Shown: positions 54,901-64,000 of the stretch, piece after piece
How the letters are laid out: the number at the start of each line of letters is the position of its first letter
Position numbering within the stretch: the first letter of the stretch is position 1
Assembly (NCBI RefSeq): GCF_030247195.1
Contig: NC_080671.1
Span: 432,574,539-432,638,538, forward strand
Source: Topomyia yanbarensis
Taxonomy: Eukaryota; Arthropoda; Insecta; Diptera; Culicidae
Length of the DNA stretch: 64,000 nt
Reading direction: 5' to 3'
The notes under the pieces: model-generated
Told to the model about the DNA's origin: nothing
What the model saw: only the letters and a program-made list of their open reading frames with translations
Database searches by the model: none
Position numbers and translations under genes: made by a program

Positions 54901-56281
54901 CTAGTACCGGATCGACACTAGCTCCAAAAACGAAAACACTACTTGTGTTTCTCAGCTTTAATCAGTAGCTTAATCAGAACTCCTTTTCTTGCAGGATTAG
55001 GAGTTTGCTTAGAAACAATTAATTTAATTAGTATTAAAATGACAACATTTGTCTTAGGTGTGCTAAGGGTTTAGTGACTCACTTCTTTCAAAATGACGGT
55101 TTCAGGAACATAAGCACCAGTTTCATGAGCCTAAACGGTTGCTATCTGTATATTTATATAAAGTCCAAAGTCATACGCCTGCTAGTCCGAAGCAGTGTGA
55201 CAACTCTAATAGATCATAATTGTTTGTTTTTGTGATTACATCACAACCCAACCACAAGGCTCGGCACTGTCAATCAACCGCAGCGTTTATCTCTAGCTAT
55301 CTAGGTAGGTAGGTAGGTAAGTATATCAATAAGCACACACAAATGCGGACTGATTTCGTTCCGTGTTTTATCTGTTTACGCGAAGCTGATGTGATGGGTG
55401 AAAACTGTGCCACAGCATCCGTTCGTGATGTTTGTCGCATATTTGTCGCTGGTCGTGCTCGTTCTATGTTTGGTATAGGTATAGAAACTGTGATCTACTT
55501 TTTAGCGTCCGCAAAGATCAACATACCTACCTAGTATGTATACGAATGTGTGAAGTGTATCCATCACTCGGCCTCTCTGCCTGACCGTGATGTTTATGGA
55601 CGGCCATAACTTTCATGTTTGGAGCGTTCTGCTTCTATTAACTGATGCGGTAAATTGCTGAATTATTTTATTGTTTTCATTCTTCGTTGTTGTTCTTAAT
55701 AGCAAATACTAGCAACATTGTCCCGAATCTCACTAATTAATAGTACACACATGGGAGATGACCTGCATAAAGTCATAACCTTGGCCCCAATAAATAATAT
55801 CTTTATTTTCGCCTCATCTGCATCTCCTTCTTCGTAAATCGTAACTGCTAACGTGGCTTCCCTGATGCACTGCCAATGAAGTGTAGTGGTATCAGCGACC
55901 ATTACGCAACCAGCAGCCGGAGAGAATCTAGTCGCCCCATTTTTTTTTCCAGCGGACTCAACAAATCTTAATTGTTTACTCAACAGGCAATGATCTGCTT
56001 GCCTTCGCCAGTTTGCCATTGCCTTCCACCAACGTACCACCACCCGTGACGTCCAAATGCGCCATCGTGATGAGTCCAAATGTGTATCGCGTCACGATTG
56101 CTCAATGCTACGTGGTTCCTATCTATTCAATATGTACCTACACCTAACCTAGATAGTCGGGCGTGCGTCGTTCCGTTTTTCCCCACACATTCCATCCCAT
56201 GATTAAGTAGCTTTCGGTCGCTGCAGTTCTATGCCTACAGCTTGCTTAGATCGCTTAGACAAGTATGCGAGTTTCCACGGG
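54901..56281. other. intergenic; short TAGG repeat
   Basis: A (TAGG)4-type run lies at 55300-55325. The 127-codon minus frame 55696-56079 has protein-like composition but no recognised domain. Nothing else is supported. Confidence 0.4.
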
Positions 56282-56504
56282 AGCATGTCGTTTGGCATAA
56301 GTTCGTTTGGCATAAGTTCATTAGGTATATATTCGTTTGGCATAATAATCATTTGACATAACAGCAAGTGACACTTGCTTCGTTTTGCATAATGTTCATT
56401 CGGCATAATGGTTGTTTGACATAATGATTGTTTGGCATAATTTGAAATATACATTGGATTCTCTGTTACATTAGGCGTCGACGCCTAGTAAACCAGTTCA
56501 TAGC

Positions 56505-56935
56505 CCCTATGTTTGAATAATCCGGGCAATCGAGTGGGTCACAGGTTTGCTTGCGAGGGGCCGCGCTTCCGACAGTGGGTCGGTGGTCACCTCGCCCGGC
56601 GGATCCTTAGCTGCTTTGCACTGCGTCTGATCCTTGGCCTCGGTTATGCGACAAAGTCAAGGGCTAATTGGTATGCAGACTCAAAGAACTGCTCATGTTT
56701 GATAGAAGAATCAACCCATATGTTTAAGTAAACCGTACAAATGAGCAGATCAACAGTTTGCTGGCGAGCTTATTTGGCATGCAGATTCGAAGAATTCATG
56801 TTTGAAAGAAGAAATCAATTCTTATGTTTGAATAAATCGGGCGAACGAGTGGATCACCATTTTTTTGAGAGGGCTTTTTGGTATACAAAAGAACTGCTCA
56901 TGTTTGAAAAAAGGAATCAACCCTCTATGCTTCTG
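56505..56935. repeat. tandem repeat, unit about 105 bp
   Basis: Units start TGGTATGCAGACTCAAAGAA (56669), TGGCATGCAGATTCGAAGAA (56775) and TGGTATACAAAAGAACTGCT (56879). A partial unit before them has ATGTTTGAATAATCCGGGC (56512), matching ATGTTTGAATAAATCGGGC at 56824. The units are strongly diverged. Confidence 0.65.
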
Positions 56936-57300
56936 GCAAACTGCTGTTGATGTCGATGCCGCGAACGAATGTTGTTTCAAAGACGACGGAACCTTTGCTC
57001 TCTGCAGACAGTAACCGGGAAAACACAGCAGACCAGATTCGACCAGATGATGTGCTTAATACCCAGAACATGTGACGGGACATTGTGGAATCCTTTTGCT
57101 GGAATAGTAACAATAGTAAATGGTCTTATAAGCATAGGGTTATTTTCGGATGCATTTTATTTTACATAATGTTTGAGAGAATGCGGTATTCGGGTTAACG
57201 GGTTCATGGCATTCGGGTAAAAAGTCCATTCTGATTAATGACATTTGGGTAAATGGTTTTCGGGCGAATGTCATTCGGGTTATTGACTTTAGGGTGTATG

Positions 57301-59590
57301 CAGTGATGTACCGATGGGAAAAATTCCATCTTCCCGGGTTTTTATTTTTGGGTTTTAACCGGGTTTTTTCCCAAATCATTTAAACCCGGATGAAATATGG
57401 GTTTTTTCGTTTTATCGAATGTATGATGTTCATTTAATGTTTTATAACATTTCGGTAGTCGCGCTAGTGCACTGAGTGCACGCTGTACTGAAAATCTAGC
57501 GAAATCGTCTTAGGGCACCAGCGGCTGCTCGTTCAGTGTGCCATAAGTGCGACTTCCGGAGGGTTAAAGAATCTTGCATTTACATTTGAGAGACCGAAAA
57601 TAAAAGTCGCAAGGATAAAATATACTTTGTAGAACCCAGTCCAGATATCTTAGCATGTAAAAATCGAATATAAACATCAAGCGTAAAAATCGGACAGAGA
57701 TCCTTTAACATGAGAATCGCTTAGAATATTCTCATCCGAAAAAGTCGGTAAGTATAAACCTCCAGTATAATTCGCTCACAGGAAATTCCGTACAACGTTA
57801 CATTCAAGATTGAAAGTTGGATGAAGAAAAGTCCTTTGTAAGAACCGGATATACTTTTTACGGTTTTTATTCTATAGGACATAATAGAAAAGGTCCGATT
57901 TTGAAACTTGAAGTTCAAATCCAATTTTCACATTCTAGTATCTTTATAACGGGTTTTACGAAGCAATTTCTGTTCCTGCGACTTTATTTTCGGTCCATTC
58001 CATATTCCAACTTGTTTCATATAATACAGGGAACAATAGTCATTGTTACTCTGACTAGTGAAAATTAGAGTAATCGTGTGATGCCAAAACTACTTTTATT
58101 CTGCTTGTTACTCATTTTAGGGGTTGCTATAGTTTTAGCGAAATAAGGTAAGTATTCATACAAAATTTAGAAAATAACTATTTAGTTCGGTGAAAAGTAA
58201 AAGTGAGTAATATGCAGAAAGCGAGTGGCCTTGACATTCGTCTTTAGTATGAACAGTAATCAGAACTCTCACAAATCGCAATCCAAATTCTTTCGGAATC
58301 AACTACATCAGCAACACTAGAAAAAATGTTTAGTACGTTTAGGTGGATTCACAGTAAGAAACGCAATCGAATTAGCCCAAAACGTGTTGAAAAGTTTTAT
58401 CACTTATTTATAGGGTTGCCACCTCTTGAGAGGCTTTGACCCGGAGATTTTCACTGACATGGGGGGTGGTGGATTTTCAGTGGAACTAGACAGAAATTGA
58501 AATCAAAACGATTGCTCGGCATTTTAGAGCACTTTATTCGTTTTTTATTACTAAGTGAAAGTAAAGCTGTAATTTAATCTGGTGTAGTATTTAACTTCCC
58601 CGACTAAGTGCCACGAATACAAAAGCATCTGTTACTCTCGCTGTGGAGGACAAGTCGAACGAGCATTGCTCTCCTCCACAACTAACAGGAAAAAGCGAGC
58701 AAAGGAAGCAGGGCAGCAGCATCACACAGGAAGCACTATGTGGTGTCGATTATTTATCACCAGAGGTCCCAACAAGGGGCAAAACTCACCTCCCTAGCCA
58801 ACAGTTACGAATCGCTGGAACCACAACACCGGAAGAACTCGTTTGATGTTGACCTAGTCAGTTCGATCAGAACAAATTTACAATACCTTGGTGCAGCTCC
58901 AGCTCCACTAATAGTGAATTGATTTGGTAAAATTGCAGCAAAATAAATTTTTTACGCCATTTTGAGCGACTTAGTGGGATGTAACATTTCAATTGTAGCA
59001 TATAGTGAAATATTACTTTCCTTAATTTGTAGTAAATTTGATTTCTTTTTCATTTTCATTTCTTTGTGAAAGAAATCAGACATTTGGTAAACTTATCTTC
59101 GCCTTCTTGAAACGAAGGGTTAGTCAGGCAAAATAAATCTGAACCAGAGTAATAGTTAGCTTAGACTTTTTAAATATTTTGTAATGAATAAAAATTGAAA
59201 TTATGCGTCTTCCCACCAAACCCGGAGAAATTGATATAAAACCCGGAGGCCCGGAGATCGTTCCCGAAAAGCGGAGTCTCCGCGTCAAACCCGGAGGGGT
59301 GGCAACCCTACTAATTTAACCACAATATTTGCAAAGAAATGTTGGATAACCGCTATAACAATGGTTCAATCGAGGAAAATCATTCAGAATTCATATACAT
59401 GCAATACTTTATGACAATAATGGTCCTAAATAAAATAAAAATGTTTGGATAACAATACATTAATTTTCAATTACTAGAATATCAAAAAATTACAAAAAAC
59501 CCAATCTTCCCGTGAAAAAACCGTTTTAACCGGGAAAAAACCATGGGTTTTTTCCCCAAAATTATAAAAACCCGATTTGGTACATCACTG
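57301..59590. mobile_element. hAT-like element, 2,290 bp, no transposase seen
   Basis: Perfect 12-base ends CAGTGATGTACC and GGTACATCACTG are flanked by the 8-base duplication GGTGTATG (57293-57300 and 59591-59598). CAG ends with an 8-bp duplication are the hAT signature. Subterminal GGGTTTTAACCGGGTTTTTT (left) and its complement-like CCGTTTTAACCGGGAAAAAA (right) extend the inverted ends. No frame over 83 codons is present and none looks like a hAT transposase. It contains the element at 58413-59308. Confidence 0.88.
58413..59308. mobile_element. 896-bp TA-flanked TIR element nested in the hAT-like element
   Basis: Ends GGGTTGCCACCTCTTGAG and, in complement, GGGTTGCCACCCCTCCGGG are flanked by TA (58411-58412, 59309-59310); further in, GACCCGGAGATTTTC faces complement CGCGGAGACTCCG. 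A GC-even patch at 58590-58925 holds two overlapping frames (58643-58846 and 58740-58922) that I do not recognise and that may be captured or decayed coding sequence. Confidence 0.75.
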
Positions 59591-59791
59591 GGTGTATGAC
59601 ATTCGGATGATCGTTACAGAACCCTGTAATTATTACGCACAAACTTTATGCCGAATGTACACACGTATTTATAATTATGCCAAACTACCATCATGCCAAA
59701 TGAGCATTATGCCAATCGAAAGCATGTGTCACTTGCTGTTATACCAAATGAACATTATGTCAAATGAACTTATGCCAAACGACGTGCTACC

Positions 59792-60137
59792 AATTTCCCG
59801 ATAATCCTGCGTCCACTCGAACGTGCTTATAAATGAACAGAATTTACTGCCGTCAGTTGGCAACATATTTCTGTTAATAGCAACGGACAGAACAGATCAA
59901 ATCGAATATTTACATGGATTTCCCAAAAACAAAATGGAGGTATCTTAAATGGGAACCGTATTTGAGTTAAAGAAAAAAATGTACACAAAGATCAAGTTTC
60001 CCAAAGTACAAATTATAAGCTTCTTACTCGAAAAAACAGAATTTTCGTGACTTTTTTAAATATATTAAGTATTGCATGAAACTCTTTAACCTCTCTTTAT
60101 TGAAAGTTCAGAGAGCTTGTTAACCTAATGGGTTATT
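59792..60137. other. intergenic
   Basis: About 350 bases; nothing recognised. Confidence 0.5.
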
Positions 60138-60392
60138 TGGCCGAATGCCGTTTGGCCAAATACCGTTTGGTCGAATGCCGTTTAACCGAATGCCGTTAGA
60201 CCAAATGCCGTTAGACCAAATGTCGTTTAGCCAATGCCGTTTGGCCGAATGCCGTTTGGCCGAATGCCGTTTGGCCGAATGCCGTTTGGCCGAATGCCGT
60301 TTGGCCGAATGCCGTTTGGCCGAATGCCGTTTGGCCGAATGCCGTTTGGCCGAATGCCGTTTGGCCGAATGCCGATTGGCCGAATGCCGATT
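60138..60392. repeat. 15-bp minisatellite, about 17 units
   Basis: Unit GCCGTTTGGCCGAAT. The first six or seven units are variant (GCCGTTAGACCAAAT, ACCGTTTGGTCGAAT); about nine following units (60237-60375) are perfect, so the array grew recently from the centre or right. All frames are open because 15 is a multiple of three; the resulting RLAEC or MPFGR repeats are not proteins. Confidence 0.95.
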
Positions 60393-61124
60393 CTAAGAAG
60401 TGAGGCTGGTGTCCACTAAGAGGCTGATATCATTATTATATTGCTCCGGTCAAACCCAGCCTTATGCCGTGTGGCATCCCACAACAGAGTTTAAGGATTG
60501 ATACACTGGACTCCTGTTCTCATGCCGTAAGAAGCGACAAATTCCTACATCTTTTTGAGTTGTCAATTATTTGTGCTAATTGGTGTTCTGGTAATTAGAA
60601 TAAAGAACGCGTGCGTGAAATTGCTAGTGTTTCCGCCGTGGCAAGCACATATAATGCTCATTTTTGGCCGCTCAAAATTATTTCATGCTCTCGTCCCAAA
60701 AATAATCGATAGTCTGTTGTTTGTAGCCCCGGTTTGTTAACAGTTCTAATCTTTTTTACGATTTTTTTTTTTTGCTTCTCTGCTTCTTCTTTTTTTGCTA
60801 GTTTGTATTTCGTGAAAATAACATTTGAATAAAGTAAGTAAAATGCCAAAATATCCTGACTTCTGCGGTAGAGTCACCGGAAAACTGTAAGCTTGCTCAT
60901 GAGTTTGCCCGCTTTTTTAAACTTTCTTCCTTCAACTACTTGCTCTTCCTTGAGTACTATGGCTCCTAATATTGAAAAATATACTTCACACCTTCCAGTC
61001 CCTTGTTGAATAAATGCCATTACGATAAGGGAAGAAAGTATGTGTATACATATTTTCTCACTATCCGTTACGATATTCCTTAAATGTATTTTAGGCACCT
61101 AATTAGTCTTAAGTCAATTTAAAA
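60393..61124. other. intergenic
   Basis: No gene seen. A long T-run (60750-60775) is present. Confidence 0.45.
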
Positions 61125-61420
61125 TCGAATCCCAATCCCTACTAACATTTTCTCTCCTCTCGTGAAGTGCGCAGCAGTATATGCAGTCTCTAGCAAAAAC
61201 AAGTGTCGTACTAACATTCCTTCTCTTTCCTGCTGTAATCTATGTTCGTGCCTGGCCGGCACGCCGGTATCGATCAATAAAAAGCTTGGGGTCAGCTGGA
61301 GCTGTACAGTGAAGACTGTTTTGTTACTCCCAGACATTATTATCTATTGCAATTTCAGCTAGTCCCGATCAATAACGGAGTAGCAACCAGCGCTGCTCGC
61401 ACAAACTTAAGCTCAAGCTT
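61125..61420. repeat. dispersed repeat, copy 2 (relative at 50375-50660)
   Basis: Same word order as copy 1 (GAAGTGCGCAGCAGTATATG, TCTCTAGCAAAAACAAGT, GCCTGGCCGGCACGCCGGTA, TAGTCCCGATCAATAACGG), with an extra stretch of about 45 bases near 61285-61325. The 72-codon minus frame here is not the same frame as in copy 1. Confidence 0.65.
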
Positions 61421-61713
61421 AAAATAGGTTTGACTGATTTTCTCCGAAGGAAACGACAAAGTAAAGCTCATTTTAGCCATTTTATTTGTAACAATAAATT
61501 TATTATTGTCGCTGTGTTAAGTATTTTATATTTATCTGATTCATTTTATTTCTTTTATTCATTTTATTATTTTGATTTATATTGTTCATTCTACTCATTT
61601 TATTAATTAGATTACTTTTGTCCAGTTATTGTATATTTTCTTTGTTTTCACGTTATTCAATTTGTTAATTTTAATTATTTTTCTAAATATGAGAAACAAC
61701 TATTAACTCTCTA

Positions 61714-61850
61714 CTAAGGAGAACATTATATAGAATCACATGTGCCCGGTAAGGGCACAAAACCTATCACTAAATTTGTTTATGGAATTTGTGTTTCGAC
61801 TTCGTCTCATCAGAATCCGACACGAAGTCGAAACGCAAATTCCATGACTT
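61714..61850. repeat. hairpin repeat family H, copy 3
   Basis: Starts CTAAGGAGAACATT. A small hairpin TGTGCCC/GGGCACA (61741-61759) is followed by a large one: ATGGAATTTGTGTTTCGACT (from 61782) pairs with its complement ending at 61845, 24-base arms with one mismatch and a 16-base loop. The minus strand of the arm and loop contains CTGATGAGACGAAGTCGAAAC. Confidence 0.75.
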
Positions 61851-62770
61851 GAGGTTGCTTTCTACATTGTTGTGAAATTATCGATCAATTTTTAGAAAAT
61901 TTATTTTAAAAAATCTAAAAAACATGCACAATTGAAAATCTTTGTACGAATAATAACAATATGTTCAAAATATATTGCTCTCAATGGAGAAAATCGAAAA
62001 ATTTGTGAGGAGAACATAATTTAAAAGTCAATATTTCGAATCACATTTTATAAGAATATTGTCTTTTGTCTGATAATGCATACGAATGTTAGAAATAAGT
62101 TTCAATTTGTTGTTAGGAAAACTACTTCATTGTTGATAGCTTCTCCACGATGCAAATAATTCAAAAACATTTAATTCCACGTTTATATTGAAAAACATTT
62201 GATTATTGATAGTTCTTGGTGAAGAAATTTTCGATAAGAGCATTTTAATTTGAAATTACATTTAGAATCATAGTCTATAATAATATTACATGTTTGTATA
62301 TCAATCGCAGTCCCTGCGAGGGCAATGGCAATATCCTTATAAAAATCTACTAAGGCGTTCAAAAAACGAGACAGAGACGAACAACAACACTATGTCTATA
62401 CCATAATATGAAGCCAGCTGTTTGAATGCGACAGTGCTTTTACTCCAAAACTGTACACCAAGACCGGCACATTGGGAAGGCAGTATTGTATTGCTGCTGC
62501 AGATTCGGCTCGTGTGCGTTCGCTACGCCAGGTTGCTTTGCTTCATTTTCTTTGCAAGCAGAATGCTTCATAGATGAAGAAAGCTTTCTTGGATATGGTG
62601 TTTTCCCTTGCTTGCATGCAATGAAATTGTTTCGTTCATTCGCGAGTGAGAAGAAAATACTGGACTATTTTAAGAGATCTTTGAGTCGAGTGATAAAATA
62701 GTAGAAGGAAACTTGCTCTTCGCAAAGTGGAGGTTTTCGGAGTGAACCCGATTATCATCAACTGTATTTT
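61851..62770. other. AT-rich intergenic with one unrecognised frame
   Basis: A 91-codon plus frame at 62426-62701 is Cys/Phe-rich with even base composition; no family known to me. Nothing else. Confidence 0.35.
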
Positions 62771-62842
62771 CCAAACAACCTAAGGTCGTGTAGAAATTGA
62801 TTAGCCAGATAATCAATTTCTGCACGACCTTAGGTTGTTTGG
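62771..62842. repeat. 72-nt near-perfect hairpin (MITE or small-RNA precursor-like)
   Basis: 33-base arms CCAAACAACCTAAGGTCGTG... and ...CACGACCTTAGGTTGTTTGG with one mismatch and the six-base loop GCCAGA. The size and shape suit either a minimal MITE or a hairpin RNA. Confidence 0.85.
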
Positions 62843-63059
62843 AATCTAGGGAGGTTTGAAATCAAGGTTAGAGATCTCAATATCTCAAACAATGATTTGG
62901 TCTAAAAACAGAATACACACCCCCTCCCCCTGAATACTAGTGTTGGCTAAAAATCTAAAATATGCTACCGAGAAAATAAACATCCCAACCGAAGTCTTAA
63001 ACAATAGAGATTGGTCAAAATTGTTTTTGGATGTGTTTTTTTCTTGACGATGCTATGCA

Positions 63060-63190
63060 AAAGTCGATTTTAAACAGATCTTTTTCGTGGCAAACTTATT
63101 AAAAGGATCAAGATTGCTTACACGAAAAAGAATTATAGTTTGGCAAGGGATCTGTTTCTGTTGCAAGAAAATTTCGTGACGGATAAGGCT
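63060..63190. repeat. dispersed repeat, copy 2 (relative at 44711-44880)
   Basis: AAAGTCGATTTTAAACAGA, AAGGATCAAGATTGC, ACACGAAAAAGAATTATAG, TTTGGCAAGGGATCTGTTTC and GTGACGG in the same order as copy 1. Confidence 0.55.
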
Positions 63191-63740
63191 ACAAATTTGG
63201 TAGTGCTCAAAATGGACCACCAGGATTAACAGATTCTACCTTTCGTTCAATCTCATGATGGTGTAGATATGTTTTCGCGAGATCTAACCAGTTGCCATTT
63301 TAGCAAGGACGTGTGACAATGGATCGACGGCAATGGAACACATATCGTCCTAAACGAGCTGAATTCCACCAAATTATTCCCAGTTTCGCTCAATAAACAA
63401 GCAATGAGCAATAATAAAGCACCATCAACACAAAAGAGCGAGAATTTCTTTGAAACATTTGTTTCTACGATTTTCATGAAAAATATGCTATTATCTTTGT
63501 TTTATTTTTAATTTTTCGATTGTATAAAATATATAGACATTTGAAAGGCCCCAATTTAATAGCGCATATAAAATGAATAATCTAAAAAACGAATACAATG
63601 AATAAAATTAATAAAAATAAAATACAAATCAGATTAAATGGATAAAACTAATAAAGTTGAATATGTGTTAAATTTGATCAAGCAAAATAAAATTAATAAA
63701 ACTTTTTTTTATTAAAGAGATAAATTGTAGAAAAAATTAT
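63191..63740. other. AT-rich intergenic
   Basis: Nothing recognised apart from TAAAT/AATAAA-type low-complexity DNA from 63590 on. Confidence 0.45.
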
Positions 63741-63878
63741 TTTAACCTTAAGGTCATTCACCTCTTCGTAGCAGAAGAATCTCTTTAAAATGTTTCTAAC
63801 CCTGTGTGCGGGATTGGGATTCGAACCCAGGTGAGCTGCGAACAAGGCAAGCGATTTACCAACTACACTATGCCCGTT
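63741..63878 (-). repeat. tRNA-derived SINE
   Basis: In complement it opens GGGCATAGTGTAGTTGGTAA (A-box TAGTGTAGTTGG) and has the B-box GGTTCGAATCCC 40-45 bases on, then a body ending in GAATGACCTTAAGGTTAAAA. Pol III would read it from the internal promoter, and a LINE would mobilise it. The acceptor-stem halves (GGGCATA and the sequence after the B-box) do not pair well, so it is not a working tRNA. Confidence 0.75.
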
Positions 63879-64000
63879 TCCATTAATAAAATTATTAAAG
63901 CATAACAAATAAATAAATCAGTTACATTTTCGAAGAAAATATAATGAATAGAACAAAAAAATATTGAATCATCAAATTTAAATAAAAAGTTAAGCCAGAG

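Larger units (their letters stand above)
56282..59791. repeat. foldback element with arms of GTTTGGCATAA repeats
   Basis: The left arm (56282-56443) is a string of CGTTTGGCATAAGTT-like units with CAGCAAGTGACACTTGC inside; the right arm (59643-59791) is its inverted counterpart (TTATGCCAAAC, GTGTCACTTGCTG). Without the nested hAT-like element it is about 1.2 kb. The interior has tandem repeats (56505-56935) and ATTCGGGTAA-type words (57184-57290). The Met-Pro-Asn-Glu frames in both arms are repeat artefacts. Confidence 0.75.

Noticed and set aside
56203..56454. Met-Pro-Asn-Glu repeat protein
   Set aside because: Translation of the GTTTGGCATAA repeats in the foldback arm; the mirror arm at 59577-59804 gives the same artefact.
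60138..60392. CRISPR-like regular repetition
   Set aside because: Units are contiguous 15-mers without spacers, in a eukaryotic transposon-rich setting.
60145..60419. Open frames of repeating RLAEC and MPFGR
   Set aside because: Every frame of a 15-bp array stays open; there is no start context and no non-repeat part.
63741..63878. Functional tRNA gene at the right end
   Set aside because: A- and B-boxes are present but the acceptor stem does not close and a SINE body and tail follow; same reasoning for 27421-27500 and 48149-48300.

Overview
The window reads as intergenic or heterochromatic DNA of an insect, most likely a culicine mosquito (Aedes/Culex type). This rests on AT-rich sequence, a dense nested load of LINEs, an LTR retrotransposon, MITEs, foldback elements and tRNA-derived SINEs, and on protein families (I-type, CR1 T1/Q-like, LOA/R1-like LINEs, Ty3/gypsy) typical of mosquito genomes. 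I find no host protein-coding gene I can defend, no rRNA, no functional tRNA and no CRISPR. The species assignment is inference.

Layout. 1-5.1 kb: a nearly intact I-type LINE on the minus strand, running off the left edge. 5.16-9.91 kb: a CATGAA-rich foldback-like repeat holding a CR1 (T1/Q-like) LINE with an unbroken 1117-codon ORF2. 10.05-12.7 kb: a LINE ORF1 split by a 1,576-bp unidentified insertion with 17-bp target duplications. 12.88-15.6 kb: a decayed plus-strand copy of the first LINE, with a 122-bp MITE in its RNase H domain. 17.99-25.07 kb: a TIR MITE split by a complete Ty3/gypsy-like element (118-bp LTRs, 5-bp TSD) that itself carries two MITEs and a possible intron between gag and protease. 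25.7-28.7 kb: foldback MITEs, a SINE relic and a microsatellite-bearing repeat. 29-30.4 kb: a LOA/R1-like LINE remnant lacking most of its RT and carrying a second copy of the 231-bp MITE. 30.5-47 kb: AT-rich DNA with hairpin MITEs, further copies of the microsatellite-bearing repeat, a large foldback (40.08-41.05 kb) and an 891-bp TIR element (41.45-42.35 kb). 48.15-50.7 kb: a SINE, a truncated CR1 LINE and a dispersed repeat. 51.3-51.6 kb: two tandem TATA/initiator promoter-like modules. 56.3-59.8 kb: three elements nested in one another (foldback > hAT-like > TA-flanked TIR element). 60.1-60.4 kb: a 15-bp minisatellite. 60.4-64 kb: structured repeats, a 72-nt near-perfect hairpin and a tRNA-derived SINE.

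How it works together. The window is a stratified record of transposition. LINE ORF1 proteins would bind RNA, and ORF2 proteins would nick target DNA and reverse transcribe. The LTR element would package its RNA with Gag and integrate with Pol. MITEs, SINEs and foldbacks have no enzymes and depend on others. Most copies are broken; the CR1 ORF2 at 6.06-9.42 kb and the first LINE (two single-base frameshifts) are the best preserved. Opposed copies of the I-type LINE and the many foldbacks would make double-stranded RNA if read through.
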